Below are positions 17,352-26,355 of a DNA stretch of 64,000 bases, in pieces (positions within the stretch are counted from its first letter, which is position 1; every line of letters begins with the position of its first letter). A program made the translations under genes and the position numbers. The DNA comes from DASSQJ01 sp963726295 (GTDB lineage: Bacteria > Actinomycetota > Actinomycetes > Actinomycetales > Dermatophilaceae), in contig CAVSBW010000012.1 in the NCBI GenBank assembly GCA_963726295.1, positions 558,001-622,000 of the forward strand. Direction: 5' to 3'. The notes under the pieces were generated by a model, which saw only the letters and a program-made list of their open reading frames with translations, had not been told where the DNA came from and made no database searches.

Positions 17352-18650
17352 ATGACGCCTTCCGCGCCCGTCCGCACCGACGACCTCGCCTGGCTCCTGC
17401 TCAGGTACGGCTACGCCTTCTCCGCCGAGCTGCGCCGCCGGCGCGGGCTCGTGGCCGCGTCGGCGTATCCGGCGGTCCCCGTGACGCTGCTGGGGTCGCC
17501 CGCCGTGCTGCTCGGCGGCCCGGAAGGGGTGCGCGAGTTCACCGACACCGATCGCTTCGCCCGGGAGGGCGCCACGCCCGCCCCCGTCGGACACCTGCTC
17601 TTCGGCAACGGCCCGGTGCACGACCTCGATGGCGAGGCGCACCGTCGCCGCAAGGAGCTCTTCGTCGACGCCCTCGCCGCGCCGGCGGTCGACGACCTCG
17701 TGGCGCGGGTGGCCCGGGCGTGGCGGCGCCGCCTCGAGGGGGTCGTCGACGGTGGGGAGGTGGTGGTCATGGACGCCGCCGCGCGGCTCGTCGGCGAGGT
17801 GGTCCAGGACTGGGCCGGGGTCCCGACCTCGCCCGATGAGGCTGCGGCGGCCGCCGACCGGTTCGCGGCGATCCTCGACGGCTTCGGCGTGCCCGGGCCG
17901 GCCTACCTGCGGGCATGGCGGGCCCGCACCGAGTCCGACGCATGGGCGGCCGGACTGGTGCGCCGGGTCCGCGACGGCGGTCTCGTCCCCCCGGCGGGCA
18001 CGGCGCTCTCGCTGGCGGCGTGGTGGCGCGACGAGGCCGGCGACCTGCTGACCGAGAGGGTGGCCGGGGTGGAGCTCCAGAACGTGCTGCGCCCGACCGT
18101 CGCCGTGTCCCGGCTGGTCGCCTTTGCCGCCCTCGCCCTCACCGGGCACCCGCAGTGGCGGGAGGCGCTGCGCGACGAGCACGCGGCGGGCGGGGCCTCC
18201 CTCGCGACGGGGGCCCGCGGCCGGCTGGCGACCGCGTTCGCCCGTGAGGTGCGGCGCCTGGCCCCGTTCGTCCCTCTCCTGGCGGCGAGGTCGCGGGCCG
18301 ACGGCCAGGTCCTCGGCCTCCGTGTGCCCGCGGGCCGACGCGTGTTCCTCGACGTCGTCGGGACGCTGCGCGACCCCGCGCAGTGGCCGGAGCCGATGGT
18401 CTTCTCCCCCGAGCGCTTCCTCGGCGACGCCCACGTGACCGCCGACGCCCTCGTCCCCCAGGGCGGTGGCTCGGTGCTGCGAGGCCACCGTTGCCCCGGG
18501 GAGGACCCCGCGCTCGGCATCCTCACGGTCTCCTCGACCGCCCTCGCCCTGGTCGCGGACGAGGTGCTCGGCCGGCGGGACGTCGACGAGCGACGGTTTC
18601 CCGCCGACCCCGCCGGCGGCGTGCGGCTCCGGCTGCACGCCCCGGACTGA
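17352..18650 (+). CDS. Cytochrome P450, CYP152 family (fatty acid peroxygenase / decarboxylase type)
   Basis: 432 residues, intact. The heme ligand is Cys381 in GHRCPGE after PQGGG. The I helix lacks the acid-alcohol pair and reads NVLRPTVAVSR, with Arg247-Pro248. This is the CYP152 hallmark, where Arg binds the fatty acid carboxylate and H2O2 replaces redox partners. In LLFGNGPVHDLDG, Phe84 and His90 align with Phe79 and His85 of OleT(JE), which makes terminal alkenes. The hydroxylase P450-BS-beta has Gln at the His position. So a decarboxylating peroxygenase is possible; hydroxylation remains the alternative. No ferredoxin or reductase gene is adjacent, as expected for a peroxygenase. Confidence 0.85.
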   Translation: MTPSAPVRTDDLAWLLLRYGYAFSAELRRRRGLVAASAYPAVPVTLLGSPAVLLGGPEGVREFTDTDRFAREGATPAPVGHLLFGNGPVHDLDGEAHRRRKELFVDALAAPAVDDLVARVARAWRRRLEGVVDGGEVVVMDAAARLVGEVVQDWAGVPTSPDEAAAAADRFAAILDGFGVPGPAYLRAWRARTESDAWAAGLVRRVRDGGLVPPAGTALSLAAWWRDEAGDLLTERVAGVELQNVLRPTVAVSRLVAFAALALTGHPQWREALRDEHAAGGASLATGARGRLATAFAREVRRLAPFVPLLAARSRADGQVLGLRVPAGRRVFLDVVGTLRDPAQWPEPMVFSPERFLGDAHVTADALVPQGGGSVLRGHRCPGEDPALGILTVSSTALALVADEVLGRRDVDERRFPADPAGGVRLRLHAPD

Positions 18651-18675
18651 GCCCTCGGCCCGGTGCGGTGGGCGC

Positions 18676-19891
18676 TCAGGCGCCGTGCGGCTTCAGCACG
18701 ACCTTGACCATGCCGTCCTCCTTCGCCTGGAACGTGCGCGTAGGCGTCCGGCGCGTCGTCGAGCGGCAGCCGGTGCGTGGCGAAGTCGTCGACGCCGAGC
18801 GGGTCGTCGTCGGTGAGCAGCGGCAGGATGTCGGCGACCCAGCGCTTGCACGTTGGCCTGGCCCATCCGCAGCTGCATCTGCTTGTCGAACATCGTCATC
18901 ATCGGCATCGGGTCGGCCGCGCCGCCGTACACGCCGATGAGCGAGACGTGCCGCCGCGGCGCACGACGTCGATCGCGGTGTAGAGCGCGGCGAGCCGGTC
19001 GACGCCCGCCGGTCTTCATCAGCTGCGCGGCCGACGCGCGTCGGGCAGCAGCCCGGCGCACCTGCTGCGCGACCTTGGCCGACCGGCGACCCGTGCGCCT
19101 CCATGCCGACGGCGTCGATCGACCGCGTCGGCGCCGCGGCCGCCGGTCAGCTCGCGGACGACGTCGCCGAGGTCGTCGACCGTCGTCGCAGGTCGATCGT
19201 CTCGACGCCGCGCTCGCGCGGCCCGCGCGAGCCGCTCGCGGCACCAGGTCGACGCCGATGACGCTCTCGACGCCCGCGGTGCGGCGCGATCCGCGCGGCC
19301 ATGTCGCCGATCGGGCCCGAGGCCGAGCACGGCGAGCGTGCCGCCGTCGGGCGACGTCGGCGTACTCCACGGCCTGCCAGGCCGTGGGCAGCACGTCGGA
19401 GAGGTAGAGGAACCGGTCGTCGGGCGGGCCCGTCGGGCACCTTGATCGGGCGTGTAGTGCGGCCTGCGGCACGCGCAGGTACTCGGCCTGGCCGCCCGGC
19501 ACCTGCGCCGTAGAGCTTGGTGTAGCCGAACAGCGCCGCGCCCGTGCCCTGCTCGCGGCACCTGGGTGGTCTCGCACTGGGTGTGCAGCCCGCTGGTCGC
19601 ACATGAAGCAGTGGCCGCAGGAGATCTGGAACGGGATGACGACCCGGTCGCCCGACCGCGAGGTCGGCGACGCTCGGCGCCGACCTCCTCGACGACGCCC
19701 ATCGGCTCGTGGCCGAGGACGTCGCCCTCGGCCGATGAACGGCCCGAGCACCTCGTAGAGGTGCAGGTCGGACCCGCAGAGCCCGCTGCGAGGTGATCCG
19801 GATGATGGCGTCGGTCGGGTCCTGGATCCGTCGGGTCGGGCACCTCCTCGACCCGGACGTCCCGCTCGCCCTGCCAGGTGACTGCTCTCAC
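18676..19891 (-). CDS. Zn-dependent alcohol/formaldehyde dehydrogenase-like MDR protein, multiply frameshifted
   Basis: GTG start 19891 (VRAVTWQGERDVRVEEVPDP), preceded by AGGAGG. Across roughly ten or more indels one reads a full zinc MDR enzyme of about 395 residues: SGLCGSDLHLYEVLGPFI (zinc Cys), GHEPMGVVEEVG, ISCGHCFMCDQ (structural zinc), VLGLGPIGDMAARIA (NAD site), and DPMPMMTMFDKQMQLRMGQ then NV. This is the actinobacterial class related to glutathione-independent formaldehyde dehydrogenase. Substrate uncertain. A GTTT-N15-GGGTA promoter lies 33 bp upstream. The flanking P450 gene is clean, so the breaks are probably sequencing artefacts. Confidence 0.75.
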
Positions 19892-19924
19892 GGCTCTCCT
19901 CCTGTCCTCGCGGTGGACCCCGGC

Positions 19925-19948
19925 TACCCCGCTCGGACCGCCCCAAAC
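19925..19948 (-). promoter_or_regulatory. SigB/SigF-type promoter for the alcohol dehydrogenase
   Basis: GTTT (19945-19948), N15, GGGTA (19925-19929) on the minus strand, 33 bp before the GTG start. Faces away from the promoter at 19981. Confidence 0.65.
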
Positions 19949-19980
19949 ACCGGAACCGCCGCGGGGCCCGGCGGCACCGG

Positions 19981-20004
19981 GTGTGAACCGGAGCGGGGCG
20001 GGTA
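19981..20004 (+). promoter_or_regulatory. SigB/SigF-type promoter for SDR gene
   Basis: GTGT (19981-19984), N15, GGGTA (20000-20004), 79 bp before the ATG at 20084. Confidence 0.5.
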
Positions 20005-20083
20005 GGCCGAGCGGGCGACCCGGCCGGGCCCCGGCCGGCGGGCCGGCCCGACCGGGCGACGAGCGGTGACGACAGGAGCGGCG

Positions 20084-21039
20084 ATGGTGCGAACGGGAGC
20101 GACCGTGCTCGTCACCGGGGCGACGAGCGGCGTGGGCCGTGCCCTCACGCTGGCGCTGGCCCGCGCCGGGGTGACCGTCGGAGCGGTGGCCCGCTCGGCC
20201 GAGGCGCTGGAGGCGCTGGCGGCGGCGACGGCGGGCGAGCCGGGCACGGTGCTGCCCCTGCCCGCGGACGTCGCCGACCCGGATGCCGTGGCCGAGGCGG
20301 TCGCGGTGCTCACCTCCGCAGGACCCCTGGACGCCGCCGTCCACGCCGCCGGGGTGGTCGACATCGGGCGCTTCGAGGACGTCCCCCCGGAGCTCTTCGA
20401 CGGGGTGCTGCGGACCACCCTCGGCGGGACCGTCGTCGTCACCCGGGCGGTGCTGCCGCACCTGAGGCGGAGCGGGGGCCCGCTCGTCGTGCTCGGCTCG
20501 ATGCTCGGGGAGGTGCCGTCGCCGCTGATGAGCGCGTACGTCACGGCCAAGCACGGGGTCCACGGGCTGGTGCGGAGCCTGCAGGCCGAGCTGGGACGCT
20601 CCGGTCCGCCGGTCGTGCTCGTCCAGCCCAGCGCCGTCCGGACCCCCATCTACACGAAGGCGGGCACCCAGGCGGGAGGCCGGGGCGCGCCGGTCCCGCC
20701 GGTGGTCGACCCGGAGCAGGTGGCCGCTCGCGTGCTCGCGGCCCTCGACCGCCCACGACGCACGGTGCGCGTCGGCCCGCTCGTCGGCCCGGCGGTCGCG
20801 CTGTACCGCCTGCTGCCCGGGGCGTACGAGGCCCTCGCCGCGCCAGGCCGCCACCCGGCTGCGGACTCGACCACGCGGAACCGGTGGCGCCGACGCCCGG
20901 CGCCGTCCACCGGCCGCGACCCGCGGACGACGTCCTCCACGGCCCACCGGTGCGCCGCCGGCTGCGCGACCTGGTGCGGCCCGGCGCCGGGCCCCGCGCC
21001 CGTTTGTCCGCCCCGTCGCGGGGTACGAGGGCGCCATGA
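20084..21039 (+). CDS. Short-chain dehydrogenase/reductase (one frameshift near C-terminus)
   Basis: ATG 20084 with AGGAG at good distance. GATSGVGRALTLALARAG near residue 12, HAAGVVDIG, catalytic Ser in VLGSMLGEV, YVTAK, then SLQAELGRSGPPVVLVQP. One C appears missing near 20871-20877. With it restored the frame runs to RRRLRDLVRPG and stops at 21039, overlapping the next ATG (ATGA). Read literally, the frame would run on into implausible sequence to 21127. About 318 residues. Probably acts on lipid-like substrates together with the SRPBCC protein next door, by context only. Confidence 0.78.
21002..21025 (+). promoter_or_regulatory. SigB/SigF-type promoter for SRPBCC gene, probably leaderless
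   Basis: GTTT (21002-21005), N15, GGGTA (21021-21025, then C). It lies inside the end of the SDR gene, exactly 10 nt before the ATG at 21036. Confidence 0.6.
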
Positions 21040-21725
21040 CGCCGACCCCGGGCGAGCGCCCGGACGCCCCCGGCCAGCCGTCCGTGCTCCGCCTGGCCGG
21101 CCCGCCCGGAAGGCACGGCCCCGATGACGAGCTGCGGCGGCGTCCGGCCGCGCACCGGCACGTGGAGGCGCCCGCCGCCGACGTCTGGGCCGTCCTCGCC
21201 GACGGGTGGACCTACGCGACGTGGGTGGTGGGAGCCGCTCGCGTTCGGTCGGTCGACGAGCGCTGGCCCGCCCCGGGAGCCGTCATCGAGCACAGCGTCG
21301 GCGTGTGGCCCCTCCTGCTCTCCGACGAGACGAAGGTCGAGTCCTGCGAGCCGGGACGTCGGCTGGTGCTCACCGCGCGGGGCTGGCCCCTCGGCGAGGC
21401 CCGCGTGCTCGTCGAGCTGGAGGACCACGGCCGCACCTGCCGCGTCGGGATCCGTGAGGACGCGGCGGTGGGTCCCGGCCGGGTGCTGCCCACCCCGGTG
21501 CGGCAGCTCGCCATCGTCCCGCGCAACACCGAGTCCCTGCGCCGCCTCGCCCTCCTCGCCGAGCGGCGCGACGCCACCGGCCGGCCACGTCGCAGCGGCC
21601 CTGACGGCGCCGGTCACGGCGCGCCGCCGGTCCGCGTCGCAGGAGGGGTTGTCGGTGGTGTTCCGCAGGGCTCTCTCATCGACCCCGTGGGAGGGGGGGT
21701 GGACCCGGGGGAAGGGGCCGCCTGA
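21036..21725 (+). CDS. SRPBCC (START-like / polyketide cyclase-type) protein
   Basis: 229 residues. The fold region is about 40-175: HVEAPAADVWAVLADGWTYA, VVGAARVRSVDERWPAPGAV, then KVESCEPGRRLVLTARGWP and a C-terminal helix NTESLRRLALLAERR. This is a hydrophobic-cavity protein that binds small lipophilic ligands. The last 45 residues are low-complexity Gly/Pro and may reflect a lost stop. The gene overlaps the SDR by 4 bp and converges with a CrtI-like oxidoreductase, a neighbourhood seen around carotenoid or lipid modification genes. No catalytic assignment. Confidence 0.72.
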   Translation: MTPTPGERPDAPGQPSVLRLAGPPGRHGPDDELRRRPAAHRHVEAPAADVWAVLADGWTYATWVVGAARVRSVDERWPAPGAVIEHSVGVWPLLLSDETKVESCEPGRRLVLTARGWPLGEARVLVELEDHGRTCRVGIREDAAVGPGRVLPTPVRQLAIVPRNTESLRRLALLAERRDATGRPRRSGPDGAGHGAPPVRVAGGVVGGVPQGSLIDPVGGGVDPGEGAA

Positions 21726-21735
21726 CCGGTCGAAC

Positions 21736-23328
21736 CTAGGCCGGGCCGAGGACCCGCCGGAACGCGGTCCGGGTCAGGGCCCGGCGGACCACGGCCGTCC
21801 GCCCGTCGGCCGCGAGGGCGGACCGTGCCGCGTTCCAGCCACACGCGCCGTGCACCCCGCCCCCGGGGTGGGCCGACGCCGAGGCGAGGAAGAGCCCCTC
21901 CACCGGCGTCTCGGGCCGGCCCAGCCCGGGCACCGGGCGCAGTACGAGCTGGTGGTGCAGGCTCGACGAGCCGCCGTTGATGGCCCCGAGCCGGAGGTTG
22001 GCGTCGGCGGCCTCGAGGTCCTGGGGGCCCTGCACGAGCCGCCCGGTGACGGCGTCCCGGAACCCCGGCGCCACCCGCTCCACCGCCTGCTCGACGGCCT
22101 CGGTCTGCGCCGCGACGACCTGCCGGTCGCGCGCCAGCGCCTGCGGGAGGTGGGTGTACGCCCAGACCGACTCGCCACCGGCCGGGGCCCTGGTCGGGTC
22201 GGCGACGGCCATCTGCCCGAGCACGACGAACGGAGGGTTGGGCGCCCGCCGCAGCGTCACGGCCGCCGACGACGCGACCATCCCCTCCTCGTCGACACCG
22301 GTGTGCACGGTCGCGGCCCGGGCGACGTCCCCGCCCGCCACGGCACGGGCCGGGACAGCGCCCAGTTCACCTTGATGGTCGAGGGGTCCCACTCGAAGCG
22401 GCGCAGCCGGTCGTGCAGCCGCGGGTGCACCGCGCGGTCGGGCAGCAGCGACCCGAAGAGGTCCGGGGCGGACACGTCCGCCACCACCGCCCGCCGGGCA
22501 CCGAGCCGGGTGCCGTCGGCGAGGACGACGCCGGTGGCCCGGCCACCGGAGACCTCCACCTGCTCCACCGCGGTTCCCGAGGAGCACGCGGCCGCCGGCG
22601 GCGACGAACCGGTCGTGCATCGCGGCGGAGAGCCGGCCGGCGCCGCCCTCGGGCACGGGGAAGCCGACGTCCTGCCCGAGCATCGACAGCAGCCAGCCGT
22701 ACAGCCCGGAGCCGGCCGCGTCCGGCGGCACGTCGGCGTGGCCCGCGTTGCCCATGAGCAGCAGGCCGGCCTGGCGCCCCCGGAACTCCTCGGCCGCGAG
22801 GCGGCGCACCGGGAGGGCGGCGAGCCGCAGCAGGTCCAGGGCGTCGGCCGTGCCGAGGCGGCGCAGCAGCCGCAGCCCGGGACGCACCGGGGGCAACGGG
22901 GTGAAGAGGCAGTCCAGGAGGGGGTCGCGGATGCGGTCCCAGCGGGCCACCATCCGGCGCCACGCCTCACCGTCCCCGGGCGCCTCGTCGTCCAGCCGGG
23001 CCGCGGTGTCGTCGACGTCGGCGTGGAGCACCGCGCAGCCGCCGTCGGGCAGCGCGTGCGCCAGCACGTCGGGCGAGCGTCGCCACGCCAGGCCGTGGGA
23101 CTCCAGGTCCAGGTCGCGGATGACGGGACTGGCGGCCGCCAGCGGGTAGAAGGCGCTGAAGAGGTCGGACACCACACCGGGCCCGAGGACCTCTGCACTG
23201 CGCACCGCGCCGCCCACCTCGGCCTCGGCCTCGACGACGACGACGTCCCAGCCCGCGTCGGCCAGGGCGATCGCCGCCACCAACCCGTTGGGCCCGGCGC
23301 CGACGACGACGGCGTCACACCGGTCCAT
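21736..23328 (-). CDS. CrtI/phytoene-desaturase-like FAD oxidoreductase (two compensating frameshifts)
   Basis: About 530 residues. The dinucleotide site VVVGAGPNGLVAAIALADAG is at residue 7, the family motif VVEAEAEVGGAVRS follows, and the C-terminal FAD signature is FLASASAHPGGGVHGACGWN. In the middle (about 22340-22575) the sequence continues in another frame: TAVEQVEVSGGRATGVVLAD, then DPSTIKVNWALSRPVPW. So two indels cancel out. Family members desaturate, isomerize or oxidize carotenoids and other polyenes. No other carotenoid genes are visible here, so substrate is open. The downstream gene in an operon led by the 23640 gene. Confidence 0.78.
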   Translation of the reverse strand: MDRCDAVVVGAGPNGLVAAIALADAGWDVVVVEAEAEVGGAVRSAEVLGPGVVSDLFSAFYPLAAASPVIRDLDLESHGLAWRRSPDVLAHALPDGGCAVLHADVDDTAARLDDEAPGDGEAWRRMVARWDRIRDPLLDCLFTPLPPVRPGLRLLRRLGTADALDLLRLAALPVRRLAAEEFRGRQAGLLLMGNAGHADVPPDAAGSGLYGWLLSMLGQDVGFPVPEGGAGRLSAAMHDRFVAAGGRVLLGNRGGAGGGLRWPGHRRRPRRRHPARCPAGGGGGRVRPGPLRVAAARPRGAPAAARPAAPLRVGPLDHQGELGAVPARAVAGGDVARAATVHTGVDEEGMVASSAAVTLRRAPNPPFVVLGQMAVADPTRAPAGGESVWAYTHLPQALARDRQVVAAQTEAVEQAVERVAPGFRDAVTGRLVQGPQDLEAADANLRLGAINGGSSSLHHQLVLRPVPGLGRPETPVEGLFLASASAHPGGGVHGACGWNAARSALAADGRTAVVRRALTRTAFRRVLGPA

Positions 23329-23340
23329 GGCACGCCCGCC

Positions 23341-23640
23341 CTACTCGGTACGGCGCTGTCCCGCGCGAGGTGGCGCCGCGCGCACGTCCGACGGGTGCTT
23401 CCCGTGGAGGGCGTCGACGTCCTCCCCCTCGGTGTCGGCGGTGAGGTGGGACTCCGCGTCGACCGGTGCCGGGGAGCCGTCGGGCTCGATCGGCTGGGTC
23501 TGCGCGTGTCCGGGGGGCAGCCCCTCGCCGGGCACCGTGGCCCCACCCGCCTCGACGGTGTCGCGGTTCTCCCCCGCCGACACCGGCGTCGACGGGGTCG
23601 ACGCGTCCGTGTCGTGCGCGTCGTCCGAGGGTGTGGTCAT
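23341..23640 (-). CDS. Hypothetical small hydrophilic protein
   Basis: 99 residues, acidic and rich in Thr, Asp, Pro and Gly (MTTPSDDAHDTDASTPSTPV), with no hydrophobic segment. Probably disordered. A good GTTT-N16-GGGTA promoter lies 42 bp upstream, so it may be a stress-induced protein. ATG 23640 is preceded by GAAGGA. The CrtI-like gene starts 12 bp after its stop. Family not recognised. Confidence 0.6.
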   Translation of the reverse strand: MTTPSDDAHDTDASTPSTPVSAGENRDTVEAGGATVPGEGLPPGHAQTQPIEPDGSPAPVDAESHLTADTEGEDVDALHGKHPSDVRAAPPRAGQRRTE

Positions 23641-23682
23641 GGCTCGTCCTTCCGCCCGGGGCGAGGATGGGTGCTCTCGGCC

Positions 23683-23707
23683 TACCCCGTCGCCCCGCGG
23701 CGGAAAC
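23683..23707 (-). promoter_or_regulatory. SigB/SigF-type promoter
   Basis: GGTTT with GTTT at 23704-23707, N16, GGGTA (23683-23687) on the minus strand. One of the closest matches to the GTTT-N15/17-GGGTA consensus. Confidence 0.7.
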
Positions 23708-23728
23708 CGCCGGTCGGTGGACGGTGGG

Positions 23729-24028
23729 TCAGCGAGGCCCGCGCTCGCGCTCCACGGCACCGGGCGGTGCCTGTGCGTCCCGGTCGGCGACGACGGAGAC
23801 GACGTACCGCTCCCCGCGGGCCGCCGCCGACGCGGCGGCGTCCACCCACCGGGCCGGCTGCGGCTGGAAGCCGTGCGCCGCGAGCCGGCGCGCTAGCTCG
23901 GCCGCCACGTCGGGCAGGGGGCGGCCCGCGTACTCCGCGGCGAGGTCGTCGAGCACGTGCTGCAGCTCGACCTCGCGCTCCTCCCGGTGCTTGAGCTGCT
24001 CATCGTCCGGCTCCTCGAACCTCCTCAT
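23729..24028 (-). CDS. Hypothetical small protein
   Basis: 99 residues from ATG 24028, overlapping the DUF4383 stop by 4 bp. The first half is a charged helix (RRFEEPDDEQLKHREEREVE), then VLDDLAAEYAGRPLPDVAAE, and a C-terminal strand region (GERYVVSVVADRD). Resembles small actinobacterial proteins with a helical head. Family unknown to me. Likely co-transcribed with the DUF4383 membrane protein. Confidence 0.6.
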   Translation of the reverse strand: MRRFEEPDDEQLKHREEREVELQHVLDDLAAEYAGRPLPDVAAELARRLAAHGFQPQPARWVDAAASAAARGERYVVSVVADRDAQAPPGAVERERGPR

Positions 24029-24548
24029 CGCACGCGTCCCGTCGCCGGTGCGGTGGCGGCGTCGCCCACCCGGCGCCCCGGCACGAGCAGCCCGAGGGCG
24101 ACCATGCCGACCCCGAGCACCAGGTGCAGCCAGTCGTCGGCCGAGTTCAGCGGGACGAAGTTCGCGGCGGACCCGTCGGAGACCACGATCCCGTACAGCC
24201 AGAGGACGAGGTAGACGACCCCGCCGCCCACGAGGTAGCCCCGGCCGCCGGGACCGACCTCGCGAGCACGAGCCCGGCCACGCCGAACGTGAGGTGGACG
24301 AGGTTGCGCAGCCAGGAGACCTGGAACACGCCGAGCAGCATCGCCCCGGACTCGTGCCCGGCGAACTGGAGGTCACCGAGGTCCTGGGTGATGCCAGGGA
24401 CGAAGCCGAGCACCCCGACGACGAAGAACACGGCACCGACCACCTGCGCGGTCCGCTGCAGGGGGGTCATCGAGTGGGGCGCCCGGTCCGCGGGCGCGCG
24501 GTCGCGGCGGTCCGCGGCCGTGCGGTCGCGGGGCGAGGGTGTGGCCAT
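24025..24548 (-). CDS. DUF4383 membrane protein (one frameshift)
   Basis: About 173 residues, ATG 24548. Segments: VVGAVFFVVGVLGFVPGITQ, then GHESGAMLLGVFQVSWLRNL, VHLTFGVAGLVLARS, and after a missing G in a GGG run near 24250, YLVGGGVVYLVLWLYGIVVS and DDWLHLVLGVGMVALGLLVP. Four hydrophobic segments and the conserved N-L-x-H-L pattern define DUF4383. Function unknown. Stress association is suggested by its GAAT-N15-GGGTA promoter. A second DUF4383 gene lies at 29523. Confidence 0.78.
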
Positions 24549-24591
24549 GGTCCTCTCCTTCACAGGTCGGTCGTCACGCAATGTCTCTCCC

Positions 24592-26353
24592 CTACCCAGT
24601 GGCCGCAGACCGATTCGCCCGCGCCCGCCGCCGGTCGTCCGGCAGGCGCAGGGTGCGTCCGCTCGCATCGAGGTGGGCCAGCAGCGGCAGGGCCACGCGC
24701 CGCGTGGTGCCGAGGGCACGCCGCGCCTCGCTCACCGTGAACGGCTGGTCGAGGCCGGCCAGGCGCTCCGCGGCGGCGTCGACGGCCTCGGGGAGCAGGA
24801 CGACGCCGGGCGCCAGCCGCACGACGAGGCCGGCCCGGTGCAGGGTGGTGACGGTCTCGTCGTCGAGCCCGAGCTCCCGGAGCCGGCCGGCCTCCGGGGC
24901 CGCGAACGGCGCGTCGTGGAGCTCGGCGGCGAGCCGCTCCACCGCCCGGGCGGCCGGGGCGGGCAGGCCGGGCAGCCGGCCCGCGCGCAGCCGGCCCTGC
25001 TCCAGGCGCACCGGGGGTGCGACCAGGGCGCCGACGAGGGCGGGGTCCGGCAGGTCGAGCGCGTGCGCCGCCGCGGCCGGGGCGAGCCCGCCCGTCGCCG
25101 TGGCGGCCTCGGTGAGCTCGGTGAGCCGCCGCCGCAGCCGCCCCGCCAGGTCCCCGTCGAGAAGCCAGTCGCCGGCCGTGACGGCACCCTCGGGGAGCGG
25201 GTCGACGGCGACGCCGAGCGCGCGCAGCCGGGAGGCGCGCACCACCCCGCGGCGCGCCAGCTCGTCGGCGGCCGAGCCGTCGGCCGCGGCGAGGGCCCGG
25301 GCCCGGGCGGCGGCGGCCCCCCGCCGGCGGAGGGCGGGCGGGTCCGGGTCGACCACCCGGGCGCCCCAGAGCCGCCGGCTCCCCGGGTCGCGCAGGATGC
25401 CCTGGTCACCGGTCCGCAGCGGCAGCGGCCGGTCCAGGGCGAGTCGCCAGAAGCCCCCGCCGAGGCGGCGGGCGCGCACCCCGGCGGCGGCGGTGCCGAG
25501 GTGCAGCGTCGGCCGGGCGGGGACCGCCACGTCCTCGCGCACGGCCACGTCGACGAGGCGGCTGTGGTGGAACGCGTGGGGGGTGAGCAGCGCCCGTCCG
25601 CGCCCGACCGCCTCGGGAGCGCGGCCGCCCAGGTCGACGGCCACCCGTGCCGGCGCGGTCACCCGCTCACGCGCGGTGCCGAGCGCCTCCAGCGACCGCA
25701 CCCGGACCGGCAGGTCCCCCACGGCGAGCACGTCACCGGGCACGACCGTCCCGGCGGCGAGCGTGCCGGTGACGACGGTGCCGGCGCCCCGGACGTGGAA
25801 GCGGCGGTCGATCCAGAGCCGGACGTCCTGCCGCCGGGTCGGGCGCGGGCACGCCCGCGAGCACGGCGGCCAGCGCCGCGGCGCAGCTCGGTCCATCCCC
25901 TCGCCGGTGCGCCCGCTGACGGCGACCGACGGGCACCCCGGCCAACGAGGTGCGGCCAGCCTCCCGGCGCGCCCGGTCCAGGACCGGGCCGGGGTCGGCG
26001 AGGTCGCGACCTGGTGACCGACGAGCACGCCGTGCCGCACGCCCGAGCGCGTCCAGCGCGGCGAGGTGCTCGGCGGCCTGCGGCATCCACGGGTCGTCGG
26101 CCGCGACGACGAGCAGCGCCGCCGGCACCGGCCCGATGCCGGCCAGCATGGTGGTGATGAACCGCTCGTGGCCCGGGACGTCGACGAAGGCGACCTCGCC
26201 GACCGGCGGCAGCGTCGGTCCAGCCGTAGCCGAGCTCGATGGTCAGCCCGCGGCGCCGCTCCTCGGCCAGCCGGTCGGGCTCCTGGCCGGTGAGGGCGTG
26301 CACCAGGGTGGACTTGCCGTGGTCGACGTGGCCCGCCGTGGCGACACGTGCAC
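24592..26353 (-). CDS. selB: Selenocysteine-specific elongation factor SelB (frameshifted)
   Basis: GTG start 26353, two bases after the selA stop. Restored N-terminus MHVVATAGHVDHGKSTLVHA (P-loop), then EPDRLAEERRRGLTIELGYG (switch I) and VAFVDVPGHERFITTML (DxxG), the SelB-specific GTPase signature. Then WIDRRFHVRGAGTVVTGTLA (domain II). The C-terminal 300 residues (intact from about 25840 to the stop) form winged helices that bind SECIS RNA (LGLDDETVTTLHRAGLVVRL, TVSEARRALGTTRRVALPLL). About 590 aa. Several single-base indels lie between 25830 and 26350. It delivers Sec-tRNA to UGA codons; its likely client in this window is formate dehydrogenase. Confidence 0.88.
24593..24616 (-). promoter_or_regulatory. 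SigB/SigF-type promoter for DUF4383 gene
   Basis: GAAT (24613-24616), N15, GGGTA (24593-24597), minus strand, overlapping the last codons of selB and 44 bp before the ATG at 24548. Confidence 0.6.
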
Positions 26354-26355
26354 GC

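Noticed and set aside
20874..21127. Extended C-terminus of the SDR running past 21039
   Set aside because: It becomes Thr/Pro/Arg-rich nonsense after 20875. The adjacent frame gives a plausible end and a 4-bp overlap with the next gene.
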